A model generated the notes under the pieces. It saw nothing but the letters and a program-made list of their open reading frames with translations, had not been told where the DNA came from and did not search any database. Shown here one piece after another: positions 1 to 8,318 of a stretch of DNA of 64,000 nt. Every line of letters begins with the position of its first letter. Position 1 is the stretch's first letter. The stretch lies in NCBI GenBank assembly GCA_964612505.1, contig CAZTEX010000009.1, forward strand, positions 20,074 to 84,073, written 5' to 3'. Origin of the DNA: JAAZZY01 sp964612505. GTDB taxonomy: Bacteria > Chlamydiota > Chlamydiia > Chlamydiales > JAAZZY01. The position numbers and the translations under genes were made by a program.

Positions 1-1
1 T

Positions 2-292
2 CTTATTTCCTATCAAAAACAGTGGCATTATCTCCCCAAGCAGGATCTTTATATTGATTATGGAGAGGAAATGGTTTTATGCTTACCTAAAGATCAAAGC
101 TCTTATTTTTTTACTCAAAAACTCAAAGAACCTTATGTAAAAATTACTTTAGATAGGCGGTTATTCTTTCAGATTCTACTTAAAAAAGCGCATTGGAACA
201 ATGCTGAGATTGGTTCTCACTTAACATTTGAACGTAAGCCCGATTTCTTTGATCGGAGCTTTTATTTAACACTGTCTTATTTTCATGTGTAA
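2..292 (+). CDS. C-terminal part of a protein cut by the left edge (possibly MBL-fold-associated)
   Basis: An open frame runs from base 2, without a start inside the window, to a stop at 290-292, so about 96 C-terminal residues are visible and the true start lies upstream. The tail holds a conserved-looking stretch, HWNNAEIGSHLTFERKP, and ends in LSYFHV. From memory this resembles the C-terminal region seen after some metallo-beta-lactamase-fold hydrolases, but no catalytic domain lies in the window to confirm it. An ATG at 71 falls inside the frame and is probably not the start. Its 3' end overlaps the convergent nudix gene by 27 bp. Function is not assigned. Confidence 0.6.
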   Translation, partial: LISYQKQWHYLPKQDLYIDYGEEMVLCLPKDQSSYFFTQKLKEPYVKITLDRRLFFQILLKKAHWNNAEIGSHLTFERKPDFFDRSFYLTLSYFHV

Positions 293-712
293 ATTAGGTA
301 CATCTTTAAGAAGCTTTGTTAAGAGCGCCCGCGATTGATCAAAGGTGATGGTTTCTTGAGCTTGTTCTATTGAAAACCAGCGAATTTCACTAACTTCTGC
401 AGAGTCTTTGATTAAAGCCTTGCCGTACACAGAGGCAGGAAAATAAGTGACAAATTTATGAATATTTTCACCCGCTCTTTGAAAATGATAGTCTTCTTGA
501 AGCGGTTCGGTTTCGATAAAAAAGCAGACTGTTAAATCTGTTTCTTCAAAAAGTTCTCTTTCTGCACACCCTTTAGGTTCTTCATCTGGCACTTCGTGAC
601 CTTTAGGAAAAGCCCAATAGCTACCTTGAACGTGCAAAGCAAGTAACACTTGTAATTCATTGTTATCGAGACGAAGGGGAATAATGCCGTAACAACGTTC
701 TACTTTAGTCAT
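266..712 (-). CDS. Nudix hydrolase, probable bis(5'-nucleosyl)-tetraphosphatase
   Basis: A 148-residue nudix protein. The nudix box lies at about residues 38-60: GHEVPDE, a seven-residue spacer, then RELFEET. It follows G-x5-E-x7-RE-U-x-EE, with the usual glycine after EE-x replaced by Asp. The YWAFPKGH lead-in is typical of the small Ap4A hydrolases. I start it at 712 (MTKVERCYGI) because the extra 25 residues of the longer frame lie inside fabF and do not resemble the family; that leaves an 8 bp overlap with the fabF stop, so the two are probably translated together. A MutT-type hydrolase beside fabF is also, as I recall, the order in Chlamydia. The likely role is removal of diadenosine polyphosphates or oxidised nucleotides in the cytosol; the substrate is inferred. 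Confidence 0.85.
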   Translation of the reverse strand: MTKVERCYGIIPLRLDNNELQVLLALHVQGSYWAFPKGHEVPDEEPKGCAERELFEETDLTVCFFIETEPLQEDYHFQRAGENIHKFVTYFPASVYGKALIKDSAEVSEIRWFSIEQAQETITFDQSRALLTKLLKDVPNLHMKIRQC

Positions 713-1958
713 TATAAGCTGTAAAAGCAATAGAGGCGTTGTGTCCACCAAAACCAAATGAATTGGAAAGAGCAACATCAATCTCATGTTTTGTAGCTAC
801 CGTAGGAACAATGGCAGTTGAAACACCTTCACTCGGATTATCTAGATTAATTGTTGGGTGAATCATTCCTGTTTCAATCGCTTTAATAGTGGCAATAGCT
901 TCAATGCCTCCAGCCGCTCCCAAACAATGCCCTATCATTGATTTTGTCGCATTCATTTTGATATGGCTCATATCTTTGCCAAACACTTTCTGCACCGCAT
1001 TATATTCAGCCATATCTCCCGCAGGAGTCGATGTAGCATGCGCGTTAATGTAATTGACTCTATCTTTAGAAATTCCAGCATCTTCTAGAGCATTTTCAAT
1101 GCTCAAAGCAACTCCTTCTCCGTCGACTCGAGGATCGGTAATATGATAAGCATCGCAAGAAATTCCTCCTCCTAAATACTCGGCATAAATATGAGCTCCT
1201 CTAGCAAGAGCATGTTCAAGACTTTCTAATACCAAGACACCTGCTCCAGATCCCATTACAAAACCATCACGATCTTGGTCCCAAGGTCTGGAAGCTTTAG
1301 TTGGATCTTCATTGCGTTGAGAAAGAGCTTTGCATGCAATAAAACCCGCAACTCCTAATGGCAAAAGAGCGTCTTCAGATCCTCCTGCTACCATGACATC
1401 TGCATGTCCTAATCGAATATGGTTTGCCGCGTTGATAATGCTATAGTTTCCAGTTGCACAGGCTGTTGAAATTGAATAGTTGGGGCCCATAAAGCCTGCA
1501 TCCATCGCAAGCAAGGCTCCCCCAATATTGGTAATAATATAAGGAACAAAAAAGGGTGTTACCCTGCTATATCCTTTTTCAATAATTGTTTTTGATCCTT
1601 CAAAGAAGACTCTCATCCCCCCCATTCCTGAACCAATAATCACCCCGCATTTCTTTTTGTTGAGCTTATCTAAAGCTTCGCCTGTCAGTTTGGCATCTTC
1701 TAGGGCTTTTTTCCCAGCTACAATCGTGTATAGAGCATAGGGATCCAGTCTGCGAATTTGTTTTTTTTCAATATAAGGTTCTGGGTCAAAATCTTGAACG
1801 GATGCTGCAAAGCGAGTTGTCATATCGTCACATGGGAAGCATTCAATGGCACGCACGCCACTTTCCCCTTTTAAAAGCTTTTGATAAAACGTATTCACAT
1901 CGGTTCCAAAGCAGGAAACGAGCCCCATTCCAGTGATTACAATACGTTTTTTCTTCAT
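705..1958 (-). CDS. fabF: 3-oxoacyl-[acyl-carrier-protein] synthase II
   Basis: A 417-residue KAS II condensing enzyme that extends acyl-ACP with malonyl-ACP in fatty-acid elongation. The catalytic triad is intact: Cys167 in STACATGNYS, His307 in NAHATSTPAGD and His344 in KSMIGHCLGAAGG. Length matches the family (about 410-420). The ATG at 1958 is preceded by GGAG eight bases upstream. It heads the distal part of a minus-strand run nadD-rsfS-SUI1-fabF-nudix with gaps of a few to about 20 bases, so co-transcription is likely. Confident call. Confidence 0.97.
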   Translation of the reverse strand: MKKKRIVITGMGLVSCFGTDVNTFYQKLLKGESGVRAIECFPCDDMTTRFAASVQDFDPEPYIEKKQIRRLDPYALYTIVAGKKALEDAKLTGEALDKLNKKKCGVIIGSGMGGMRVFFEGSKTIIEKGYSRVTPFFVPYIITNIGGALLAMDAGFMGPNYSISTACATGNYSIINAANHIRLGHADVMVAGGSEDALLPLGVAGFIACKALSQRNEDPTKASRPWDQDRDGFVMGSGAGVLVLESLEHALARGAHIYAEYLGGGISCDAYHITDPRVDGEGVALSIENALEDAGISKDRVNYINAHATSTPAGDMAEYNAVQKVFGKDMSHIKMNATKSMIGHCLGAAGGIEAIATIKAIETGMIHPTINLDNPSEGVSTAIVPTVATKHEIDVALSNSFGFGGHNASIAFTAYND

Positions 1959-1974
1959 ATCTTATTCTCCGTTG

Positions 1975-2238
1975 TTAAAGCAGTCCTTTTTGCTTTAATA
2001 TTATTTTAACTTTTTCCTGATGGTCACCTTGTAGTTCAATTTGCGAATCTTGCAAATGACCCCCACAGTGACATTGCCCCTTAAGGTCTTTAAATATTTG
2101 TTGTATGTTAGAATCATTTAGATAAGAAATAATCGTTAAAATCCGGCCACTGCGTTTTTCAATTCTAACTTTTGCTTTGTGATTTTCTTTTAAATTATTT
2201 TGAGAGGAAACCCACTCTCCGTCTATTGTAAAGGGCAT
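1975..2238 (-). CDS. eIF1/SUI1-like translation initiation factor family protein (YciH type)
   Basis: An 87-residue protein made almost entirely of a SUI1 domain (about residues 20-87). The start of the domain reads KVRIEKRSGR and the diagnostic loop CHCGGHLQDSQIELQGDH matches the C-G-G-x-x-x-x-x-I-x-L-Q-G-D pattern of eIF1/YciH. Bacterial members are thought to bind the small ribosomal subunit and influence start-site selection or initiation under stress, but they are not essential factors like IF3. It starts 5 bp after the rsfS stop, so two ribosome-directed proteins are adjacent. Confidence 0.85.
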   Translation of the reverse strand: MPFTIDGEWVSSQNNLKENHKAKVRIEKRSGRILTIISYLNDSNIQQIFKDLKGQCHCGGHLQDSQIELQGDHQEKVKIILKQKGLL

Positions 2239-2243
2239 TGCAA

Positions 2244-2627
2244 TTATTCAAAATTTAAATCAATAATTGTACCTTCTTCCCACAATCTTTCCAAACGGTA
2301 TTTTTCTCTAAAAGTGGGGGTCAAAATATGAACCATCACATTGAGGTAATCTAAGATAACCCATTGTCCTTCTTGCATCCCTTCTACTTTCACTGGTTTG
2401 TGTCCAAGCAGAGATAACTCTCTTACAATGTTTTGGCCTATCGCTTTGACATGCCTGTCTACTGTTCCTTCAGCAATAATGCAATAATCGCAAAGACTGG
2501 AGGTCTGCCGAATATCAATTGCATATATATTTCTACCTGACTTGTCATAAATCAATTGAGAAATAGTGTTAACTAAAGGATCTAGCATTTGCTGCTCTTC
2601 GGTTAGACGATCAGAAGAATTTAACAT
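2244..2627 (-). CDS. rsfS: Ribosomal silencing factor RsfS (YbeB/Iojap family)
   Basis: A 127-residue RsfS. In other bacteria it binds uL14 on the large subunit and blocks subunit joining when nutrients are short. Visible family features are IDIRQTSSLCDYCIIAEG near residue 40, the HVKAIGQNI helix and GQWVILDYLNVMVHIL toward the end. The start is supported by AAGGGC four bases before the ATG. It lies directly downstream of nadD, the usual bacterial pairing. Confidence 0.95.
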   Translation of the reverse strand: MLNSSDRLTEEQQMLDPLVNTISQLIYDKSGRNIYAIDIRQTSSLCDYCIIAEGTVDRHVKAIGQNIVRELSLLGHKPVKVEGMQEGQWVILDYLNVMVHILTPTFREKYRLERLWEEGTIIDLNFE

Positions 2628-2649
2628 TAAAGCCCTTAATTTTTTTAAA

Positions 2650-3261
2650 TTAAGAGTATAACTTATAATTATAAATGTAGTCTAGGGTTTTTAATGGTAA
2701 TAAATGACCACAATATAGTTTATTTTTTAATCTCATCCGAATTTCACTACTACTGATTTCCATCGATCTAATTGGTAAAAAGCTATTTTTGATTTTCTCT
2801 TCAATAAATGGATTAATGATTTGTTTTTGAACAGCAAGTAGAGGCCTAGTTCCAACAATAATAGGAAATTTTTGAAGCAAAGCATGGGCTTGATGCCATA
2901 AATGGAGGTTTGGCAACATATCATCGGAGATAATCAAAGTTATTTCTTGAGTTTGCAAGCCAAATTGATGACAAAGATTGTTTAAAGTTTCGTAAGTAAA
3001 GGATGGTGCTGCGTTAAAGGCTTCCGCTTCATTGATAGAAAGCCCTCCGATCCCTTCGATAGCGAGCTCAATCATTCTTATTCGATGTTGAATGTCGATA
3101 GGAGGCATTTCTGTTTTAAATGGAGAGAGGTTGGTTGGACATATCCAAATTTCTTCTAATCCCCCCTTTTCTAAAACTTCTAAGGCAAGATTGAGATGCC
3201 CGAAGTGAAAAGGATCAAAAGTTCCCCCTAAGAAACCGATTTTTTTTGCTTTTGTCATCAA
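2650..3261 (-). CDS. nadD: Nicotinate-nucleotide adenylyltransferase
   Basis: A 203-residue NadD, which joins nicotinate mononucleotide to AMP from ATP in NAD synthesis. The N-terminal nucleotidyltransferase motif GGTFDPFHFGHLNLA (about residues 12-26, with the H-x-G-H signature at 19-22) and the C-terminal ISSSEIR motif are both present. Either of two adjacent ATGs (3261 or 3258) could be used; no clear ribosome binding site separates them. It is the first gene of the minus-strand run ending in the nudix gene, and is divergent from the gene at 3341 across 79 bp. Confidence 0.93.
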   Translation of the reverse strand: MMTKAKKIGFLGGTFDPFHFGHLNLALEVLEKGGLEEIWICPTNLSPFKTEMPPIDIQHRIRMIELAIEGIGGLSINEAEAFNAAPSFTYETLNNLCHQFGLQTQEITLIISDDMLPNLHLWHQAHALLQKFPIIVGTRPLLAVQKQIINPFIEEKIKNSFLPIRSMEISSSEIRMRLKNKLYCGHLLPLKTLDYIYNYKLYS

Positions 3262-3340
3262 TACTCATAAATGTTTTTTTTAATTTATCAATATGCTAGC
3301 TTCCAATCTAGCAATTTTTTATAAGTTATAGGCAATTTGC

Positions 3341-5974
3341 ATGAAAAAAACATTCTTTGTTTTCTCTATGATTTCAACATGCCTTTTCGCTCAACCCTCC
3401 ATAGTAATACAGGTTGAAAAAAATATACAAGATATTGGGCAAGCAGCAGCAGAAATTATCTGCAATGAAATTCATAGTGCTAAGAAAAAACAAAATGAAC
3501 TCGCTATTATTTTTCCTACCGGAGCTACACCAGAAACAATGTATCAATCTCTGGTAAAGCTTTTTTTTGAAGGAAAATTGGATCTATCAAAAACACATTT
3601 CTTTAACTTAGATGAATATGTGGGCCTATCTAAAGAACACCAAAATAGTTATGCCTATTACATGGAAAGCAAGCTGTATCAATATGTAACTCCAGGATTA
3701 ACCCAAGGCAAACTGGCTCATTGGGGTTTTACAGAGCTGACTAAAAAAAATTGTTATAACAAAAAGCTGCGAGAGCAGCTCAATAAAGCTATTCTTCATT
3801 TCTCTCAAGAATTGGTCTCTATCACTAAAGAAAATCCAAACACGTTAGAAGCCTTTGACAAACTGGTAGAAACTCTCAAGCAAAGTGATCGAAATTTTGC
3901 AAAATTATGCGCTGAATTTTTAAATGATCGTCACCTACCCTCTATTCATAGTTTAAGAGCTAGCATCCAAAGAAACATTTCTCTTAAGGGGCTCTGCGCT
4001 CAAAGAAAAAATATTCATCTTTTAGATGGTCAGGCAAAAGATTTATCTCAAGAGGTAGAGCTCTATCACAAAGCATTAAAAACGCATTTAGATAATCCAA
4101 ATTGTAGAGTGATCTGTTTTGCAGGCATTGGCAGCAAGCTGGCCCACATTGCCTTTAACGACTTTGTTCAAGAAGATCCTTTTAAGAGCCAAATGATTAC
4201 AGAAGTTGAAAAAAATCAACTTGCCTTAAAGAGTCAAACGAGACTAGTCGCTTTGACAGAGGAAACAAGGCAAGCCAATTCTCATTTTTTTGCTTTAGAT
4301 TCTTCAAAAACGCCTCTTCATGCTCTAACAGTTGGTTTTTCTGAAATTCTAGCCTGTGATAAAGTCTTTCTTTTAGCGGGTGGAGATCAAAAAAAAGCTT
4401 CTCTCTATGAGACTTTTACACAAGATCCGAGCTACAAAACACCTTCTTCTCTTATAAAAAGTTATTTTCGAGGAGATTTACATTTGATCATTGATGAATC
4501 AGCTTATGGTCTTGGTGAAGAAAATTCTTTGTTTAGTCTGAATGCCCTTGATAAACTTCCAAATGAGAAAAAAACGATCCAATACTTAAGTAGAGAGAGC
4601 TCCAAAGCTTCTTTATGGAATGTTCCAAAAGAATCCAAACCTTGTCTTTTGGATAAAGGCTATAAAATCGCCCATAACAATGTAACGCTGGCTCAGCTTC
4701 CTAAAAATCAAACTGTTTTATGGGTTAAACAAAATAAAATTCATTACTCTCTCTGGCAAGAGCTGAAAGAAAATAAAAACAAAATCCATCTCACTCAAAA
4801 GCAAGAAGTCGATGATTTACTTCCTCTGATAGAAAAATATCAACCAGATATTATTATTTTGCCCTATACCTATAAACTTGTTGAAAATTTTACAACTTTA
4901 AAAAATGCTATTAGCGAGCGATTTAAATCAAAGCCGATTTTAGGAATTTTCTATGACATTGGCCCTCAATTGAACAATGTTTTCTTTCCAATGGAAAGAG
5001 ATGAGCATAAAAATAAAATCTCGTTGATCCATAATTTTCATCATTCACAGGTTTCAAGAACACGATTTGATACTATTGCTGAAGAAATGAGCTCTATTCC
5101 AAGTGCTCTTTCCCCCTTTAATGAGACTTTTAGCTTTTTTCAACTTCAACAAAATGGCAAAAACCTGGATCTACTCCCGTTTAAACACACTACTTACATT
5201 GAAAGAAAAGATCGTCCATTAAAAAAACAAGAGCCTCTCAATACCTTTCAATTTAGCAAAACCGATGTCGTTGTGATGATAGCGCCTCATCCAGATGATG
5301 CTGAAATCAGCATGGGCGGGCTTATTCAATTTTTAGGTAAAGAAAATATTCCCACCCATGTGCTGAACGCCACATCAGGGCATAATGCCATGATCAAAAA
5401 GTCCCATGCTTTAACCCACCCTTATCTGCCAAATGATGTCATTTTACAAATTAAATGTGAAAACTCCGAATATGTTGAATCTAAGGCGCTAAAATCGAGA
5501 ATTCGAGAATGTGAATCACTAGGAGCTCTCAGCTTTTTAAATTCAAAAACTCATATCCAAAGCTTAAGACTCCCCTTCTATGACATGCCCGAAAAGAAGA
5601 TCACCGCAAGCGATCAGCGCATTGTTGATGAAGCACTCCAGCGAGCAACTTCTGAAAGCAAAGGACGCCTTTTCTTTTTTCTCCCTTATCCACAAGATAG
5701 CCAAGCAACTCACCGCGATATCTATAAACTTTTTATGGAGAGAATCACAAGCTTTTGTAAAAATCACCCTTCCAAAGAGGTGATTCTTGCCCTCTATCCA
5801 ACTCCTTGGACAGGAGAGTGGAACTTGTATGACTACTCATATAACCAAGGTTCAAGGCTTGCCGCACTTTGTGGAAGCGAGCTTTTGACATCTTCAGGAC
5901 ACTTTGCCCCAAAACCTGAGTCTTTAGGTGGGGTATTTGCAAATCGCTATAACTTATTTTATTTCAACAAATGA
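3341..5974 (+). CDS. Exported NagB-like / PIG-L (LmbE) deacetylase fusion protein
   Basis: An 877-residue protein. Residues 1-18 look like a signal peptide (MKK, hydrophobic core, CLFAQ). Residues about 22-130 are a first glucosamine-6-phosphate-deaminase (NagB) half with FPTGATPETMY and FFNLDEYVGLSKEH. About 110 residues without NagB similarity follow, then the second NagB half (about 255-395) with HIAFND, TRLVALTEETRQANSHFF and ALTVG. The NagB catalytic stretch G-x-G-N-D-G-H-I-A-F-N-E reads GIGSKLAHIAFND here: the His is kept, the catalytic Asp is missing and Glu becomes Asp, so deaminase activity is doubtful. Residues about 640-877 are a PIG-L deacetylase with the zinc motif APHPDDAE and a later THRD. 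Residues 410-640 may be a decayed PIG-L-like segment. Its stop overlaps the tspO start. Amino-sugar or cell-wall sugar processing is inferred. Confidence 0.75.
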   Translation: MKKTFFVFSMISTCLFAQPSIVIQVEKNIQDIGQAAAEIICNEIHSAKKKQNELAIIFPTGATPETMYQSLVKLFFEGKLDLSKTHFFNLDEYVGLSKEHQNSYAYYMESKLYQYVTPGLTQGKLAHWGFTELTKKNCYNKKLREQLNKAILHFSQELVSITKENPNTLEAFDKLVETLKQSDRNFAKLCAEFLNDRHLPSIHSLRASIQRNISLKGLCAQRKNIHLLDGQAKDLSQEVELYHKALKTHLDNPNCRVICFAGIGSKLAHIAFNDFVQEDPFKSQMITEVEKNQLALKSQTRLVALTEETRQANSHFFALDSSKTPLHALTVGFSEILACDKVFLLAGGDQKKASLYETFTQDPSYKTPSSLIKSYFRGDLHLIIDESAYGLGEENSLFSLNALDKLPNEKKTIQYLSRESSKASLWNVPKESKPCLLDKGYKIAHNNVTLAQLPKNQTVLWVKQNKIHYSLWQELKENKNKIHLTQKQEVDDLLPLIEKYQPDIIILPYTYKLVENFTTLKNAISERFKSKPILGIFYDIGPQLNNVFFPMERDEHKNKISLIHNFHHSQVSRTRFDTIAEEMSSIPSALSPFNETFSFFQLQQNGKNLDLLPFKHTTYIERKDRPLKKQEPLNTFQFSKTDVVVMIAPHPDDAEISMGGLIQFLGKENIPTHVLNATSGHNAMIKKSHALTHPYLPNDVILQIKCENSEYVESKALKSRIRECESLGALSFLNSKTHIQSLRLPFYDMPEKKITASDQRIVDEALQRATSESKGRLFFFLPYPQDSQATHRDIYKLFMERITSFCKNHPSKEVILALYPTPWTGEWNLYDYSYNQGSRLAALCGSELLTSSGHFAPKPESLGGVFANRYNLFYFNK

Positions 5975-6462
5975 AGAAGAAATTTGCCAAACCCAGCCAG
6001 TGGATCTCTTTAATTTTGTGGTATATCCCTATTTTATTTGTGCAGATCTTTTCAGCGGATGTTATAGCACATTCAATGCAGATTTGGTTTGCAGCTTTAA
6101 AAAAGCCCCGCATTCTCCTTCCGATTTCAGTATTAGCAGCTATTTGGGCCATTCTATATATACTCATGACCTTATCTATTTGGCTGATTTATCTTTATAA
6201 ACAAGCTACAAAAAGTCGCTCTAAAGCTTATGTTCTCTTTTGGCTTCAACTTCTTTTAAGTGGTTATTGGTCCTATTTATTTTTTCATTATCACCAAATT
6301 GGGTGGGCAGTAGTCACCTCTTTGCTCGTTACTGTCATCGTCTTTATGATGGTGATCTACTTCTTTAAATTAAGAATTTTTGCTGGTATTTTACTTCTAC
6401 CCTATTTAGTTTGGATTCTGTATATTTTTTGCCTAAACTTTATTTTTTGGATTTTAAATTAA
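5971..6462 (+). CDS. TspO/MBR family membrane protein
   Basis: A 163-residue protein with five hydrophobic segments and the aromatic-rich sequence of the TspO/peripheral benzodiazepine receptor family (WFAALKKP, then AAIWAILYILM, then LLSGYWSYLFF). Family members bind tetrapyrroles or lipids in the membrane. Its ATG overlaps the stop of the upstream fusion gene in ATGA, so the pair is translationally coupled. That link between a tetrapyrrole/lipid-binding membrane protein and an exported sugar-enzyme fusion has no obvious explanation. Length fits the family (150-170). Confidence 0.8.
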   Translation: MKKKFAKPSQWISLILWYIPILFVQIFSADVIAHSMQIWFAALKKPRILLPISVLAAIWAILYILMTLSIWLIYLYKQATKSRSKAYVLFWLQLLLSGYWSYLFFHYHQIGWAVVTSLLVTVIVFMMVIYFFKLRIFAGILLLPYLVWILYIFCLNFIFWILN

Positions 6463-6500
6463 CTTTATAGTTCTTTAATCCTTATCAAGTTTTTCTTTCA

Positions 6501-6520
6501 GATTTTATTAAAATAAAATC
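6501..6520 (+). terminator. Weak AT-only hairpin after tspO
   Basis: An 8 bp inverted repeat (arms 6501-6508 and 6513-6520, loop TAAA) followed by AGTTTTATAG. The stem has a single G-C pair, so it is a poor terminator, but it is the only symmetric element after the tspO stop at 6462. Confidence 0.3.
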
Positions 6521-6557
6521 AGTTTTATAGTTATATCTCCTTAATAGAAGATCCATT

Positions 6558-8315
6558 ATGTCTTTAAAAAAGATCACACTCCCCTTTCAGAGCAATAACC
6601 CTCCTCTACCTTACTATGAAACAAAAAATCCAGCACATAAACTATCTCAAAGTGTGCACAATGTGATCGAAGGCATCTCTAAGCAAGCATTTGTTTATCT
6701 TAATTTGGATCTCACAAATCCTACTACCCCTACTTATCGGATTAAAGACTTTCAATTAACACCTTCTCCAAGAGATAAGACATATGATATCGCGTTAAAA
6801 ATTTTTCCTTTGAATGAAAATGAATTAGGACCCATCAAAGGATGTAAAATTGCCTTTTATGATGAAAGCAGTACTTACCCCTCCATCGAGGAGGCTCAAT
6901 TTGCAGATCAAGAGATCTATTGCATTGATGGTATGTCCTTTTCTATTTTACAAAAAATTGTAGCTCCAAGCTTTGGAGGAAAAAATGCTTTAGCCTGCAT
7001 TAAACACATGACTGACATCTTGGGAATTCCCATCATGTATATTTCAGATGGCTCCCTTTTATCGACTAAAAAGTGTTGCAAAAATAGTTCTTTGATTTCT
7101 TTAAAGCTTTTGGAAATTTTTAAAAACGGACAAACCTGGTACGAAGCGCAAGGGGCTCAAATCTCCTCAAATCATCAAGCAGTTAATTTTAAAGTTTTTA
7201 AATTCATTAACCAATATCTTGAAAAATTTATTGATCCTAATCTTTACAAAGAAGAGTACCTGAAAAATAACTACTTAGAATTACTAAAAAAAACCCAAGA
7301 AGAATTCAATGCTGCCTTTTCCCACTCAAAGGATTACTTACATCATCTGACGATCGAAAGAACCCTTCAAATTTTTGCTCCTTATAAAGACCATCCTATT
7401 TTTTCAGAAATCTATCAATCTGTTTTGAAAGCAGCCGAGCACACTCAAACGCCACAGAATGCCACCATAGGAGAGCTTTCTGTTCATTTAATTGAACTAG
7501 AAAGAGCTCAAAATAATGAAGAGTTGCATCAGCTAAAACATCTTTTTTTAGAGTCTACCATTAACTTTAACTATAAATACTTTTTATCTTTTTATCTCGA
7601 AAAACTGACAGAACCTAAAACTACTAAAGATTTATTTTTAGCTATTTTATTGTCTCTAACTTTTTTTGAACAATTTCTAGGTTATTTCTTTGATTTAATT
7701 CAAGCCTATCATCAAAAAGAACCCAAGTCCAATGAGATCATTATTGATTTCTTGTGCAGTTGTTTTATTTATGACAATAAACAGCTCAAAAAGTTTTTAG
7801 AAGAAACTATTAACACAAAAGTGACTTTCTTGCCAAAAAAAGCGATCCAAGTTTGGCAATCACAGCAATCAGATTTTATGGATAGTTTTTACTTTAGAAA
7901 TAACCATTATGAGAATTTAGAAAATGTGATCTCACAGGTATTTTTAGGCCCCACAGACTTTAATATAACTCTTTTTATTCTACTTCTTTTCAATCAACTT
8001 AAAATGATTAAAGTTTCTCAGATTGAAAATTGGGCTCCGAGTTTTTCGGTGAAGTTAAATTCTATTATTGGACAACCGGTGTTTTCTCCAGGATCTCACA
8101 AAAGTCTGTCTCACTTTATTGATCAACTCAAAGATGATTCTGAGCTTCTCAAAAAAACAGTGATCACACTTATGGAATATTTGCTGCAGTCGGCAAAATT
8201 TTTCCCTGTTCATTGCATTACAGAAATAGATAATGATGAAGATTCTATCGATCACTTTTTTCTAGCAAAACTCTGTGCTTTTTTGCTAGGTCCTTTTGAA
8301 TTCAAGTTCAACTAA
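6558..8315 (+). CDS. Hypothetical 585-residue protein
   Basis: Not recognised. The N-terminal 200 residues look like a mixed alpha/beta domain, with an acetyltransferase-like feel around GGKNALACIKHMTDILGIP and MYISDGS, but no complete acetyltransferase signature can be shown. Residues about 210-585 are rich in Leu, Lys, Phe and Asn and look largely helical. There is no signal peptide and no obvious membrane anchor. Start chosen at the ATG after GAAGATCC. It converges tail-to-tail with the coiled-coil gene at 8319-9791, with 3 bp between the stops. A host-directed or chlamydia-specific role is possible but is a guess. Confidence 0.6.
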   Translation: MSLKKITLPFQSNNPPLPYYETKNPAHKLSQSVHNVIEGISKQAFVYLNLDLTNPTTPTYRIKDFQLTPSPRDKTYDIALKIFPLNENELGPIKGCKIAFYDESSTYPSIEEAQFADQEIYCIDGMSFSILQKIVAPSFGGKNALACIKHMTDILGIPIMYISDGSLLSTKKCCKNSSLISLKLLEIFKNGQTWYEAQGAQISSNHQAVNFKVFKFINQYLEKFIDPNLYKEEYLKNNYLELLKKTQEEFNAAFSHSKDYLHHLTIERTLQIFAPYKDHPIFSEIYQSVLKAAEHTQTPQNATIGELSVHLIELERAQNNEELHQLKHLFLESTINFNYKYFLSFYLEKLTEPKTTKDLFLAILLSLTFFEQFLGYFFDLIQAYHQKEPKSNEIIIDFLCSCFIYDNKQLKKFLEETINTKVTFLPKKAIQVWQSQQSDFMDSFYFRNNHYENLENVISQVFLGPTDFNITLFILLLFNQLKMIKVSQIENWAPSFSVKLNSIIGQPVFSPGSHKSLSHFIDQLKDDSELLKKTVITLMEYLLQSAKFFPVHCITEIDNDEDSIDHFFLAKLCAFLLGPFEFKFN

Positions 8316-8318
8316 ATG

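Noticed and set aside
713..787. N-terminal extension of the nudix gene
   Set aside because: The 25 extra residues are hydrophobic, lie fully inside fabF and are not family-like; the ATG at 712 gives a normal nudix start.
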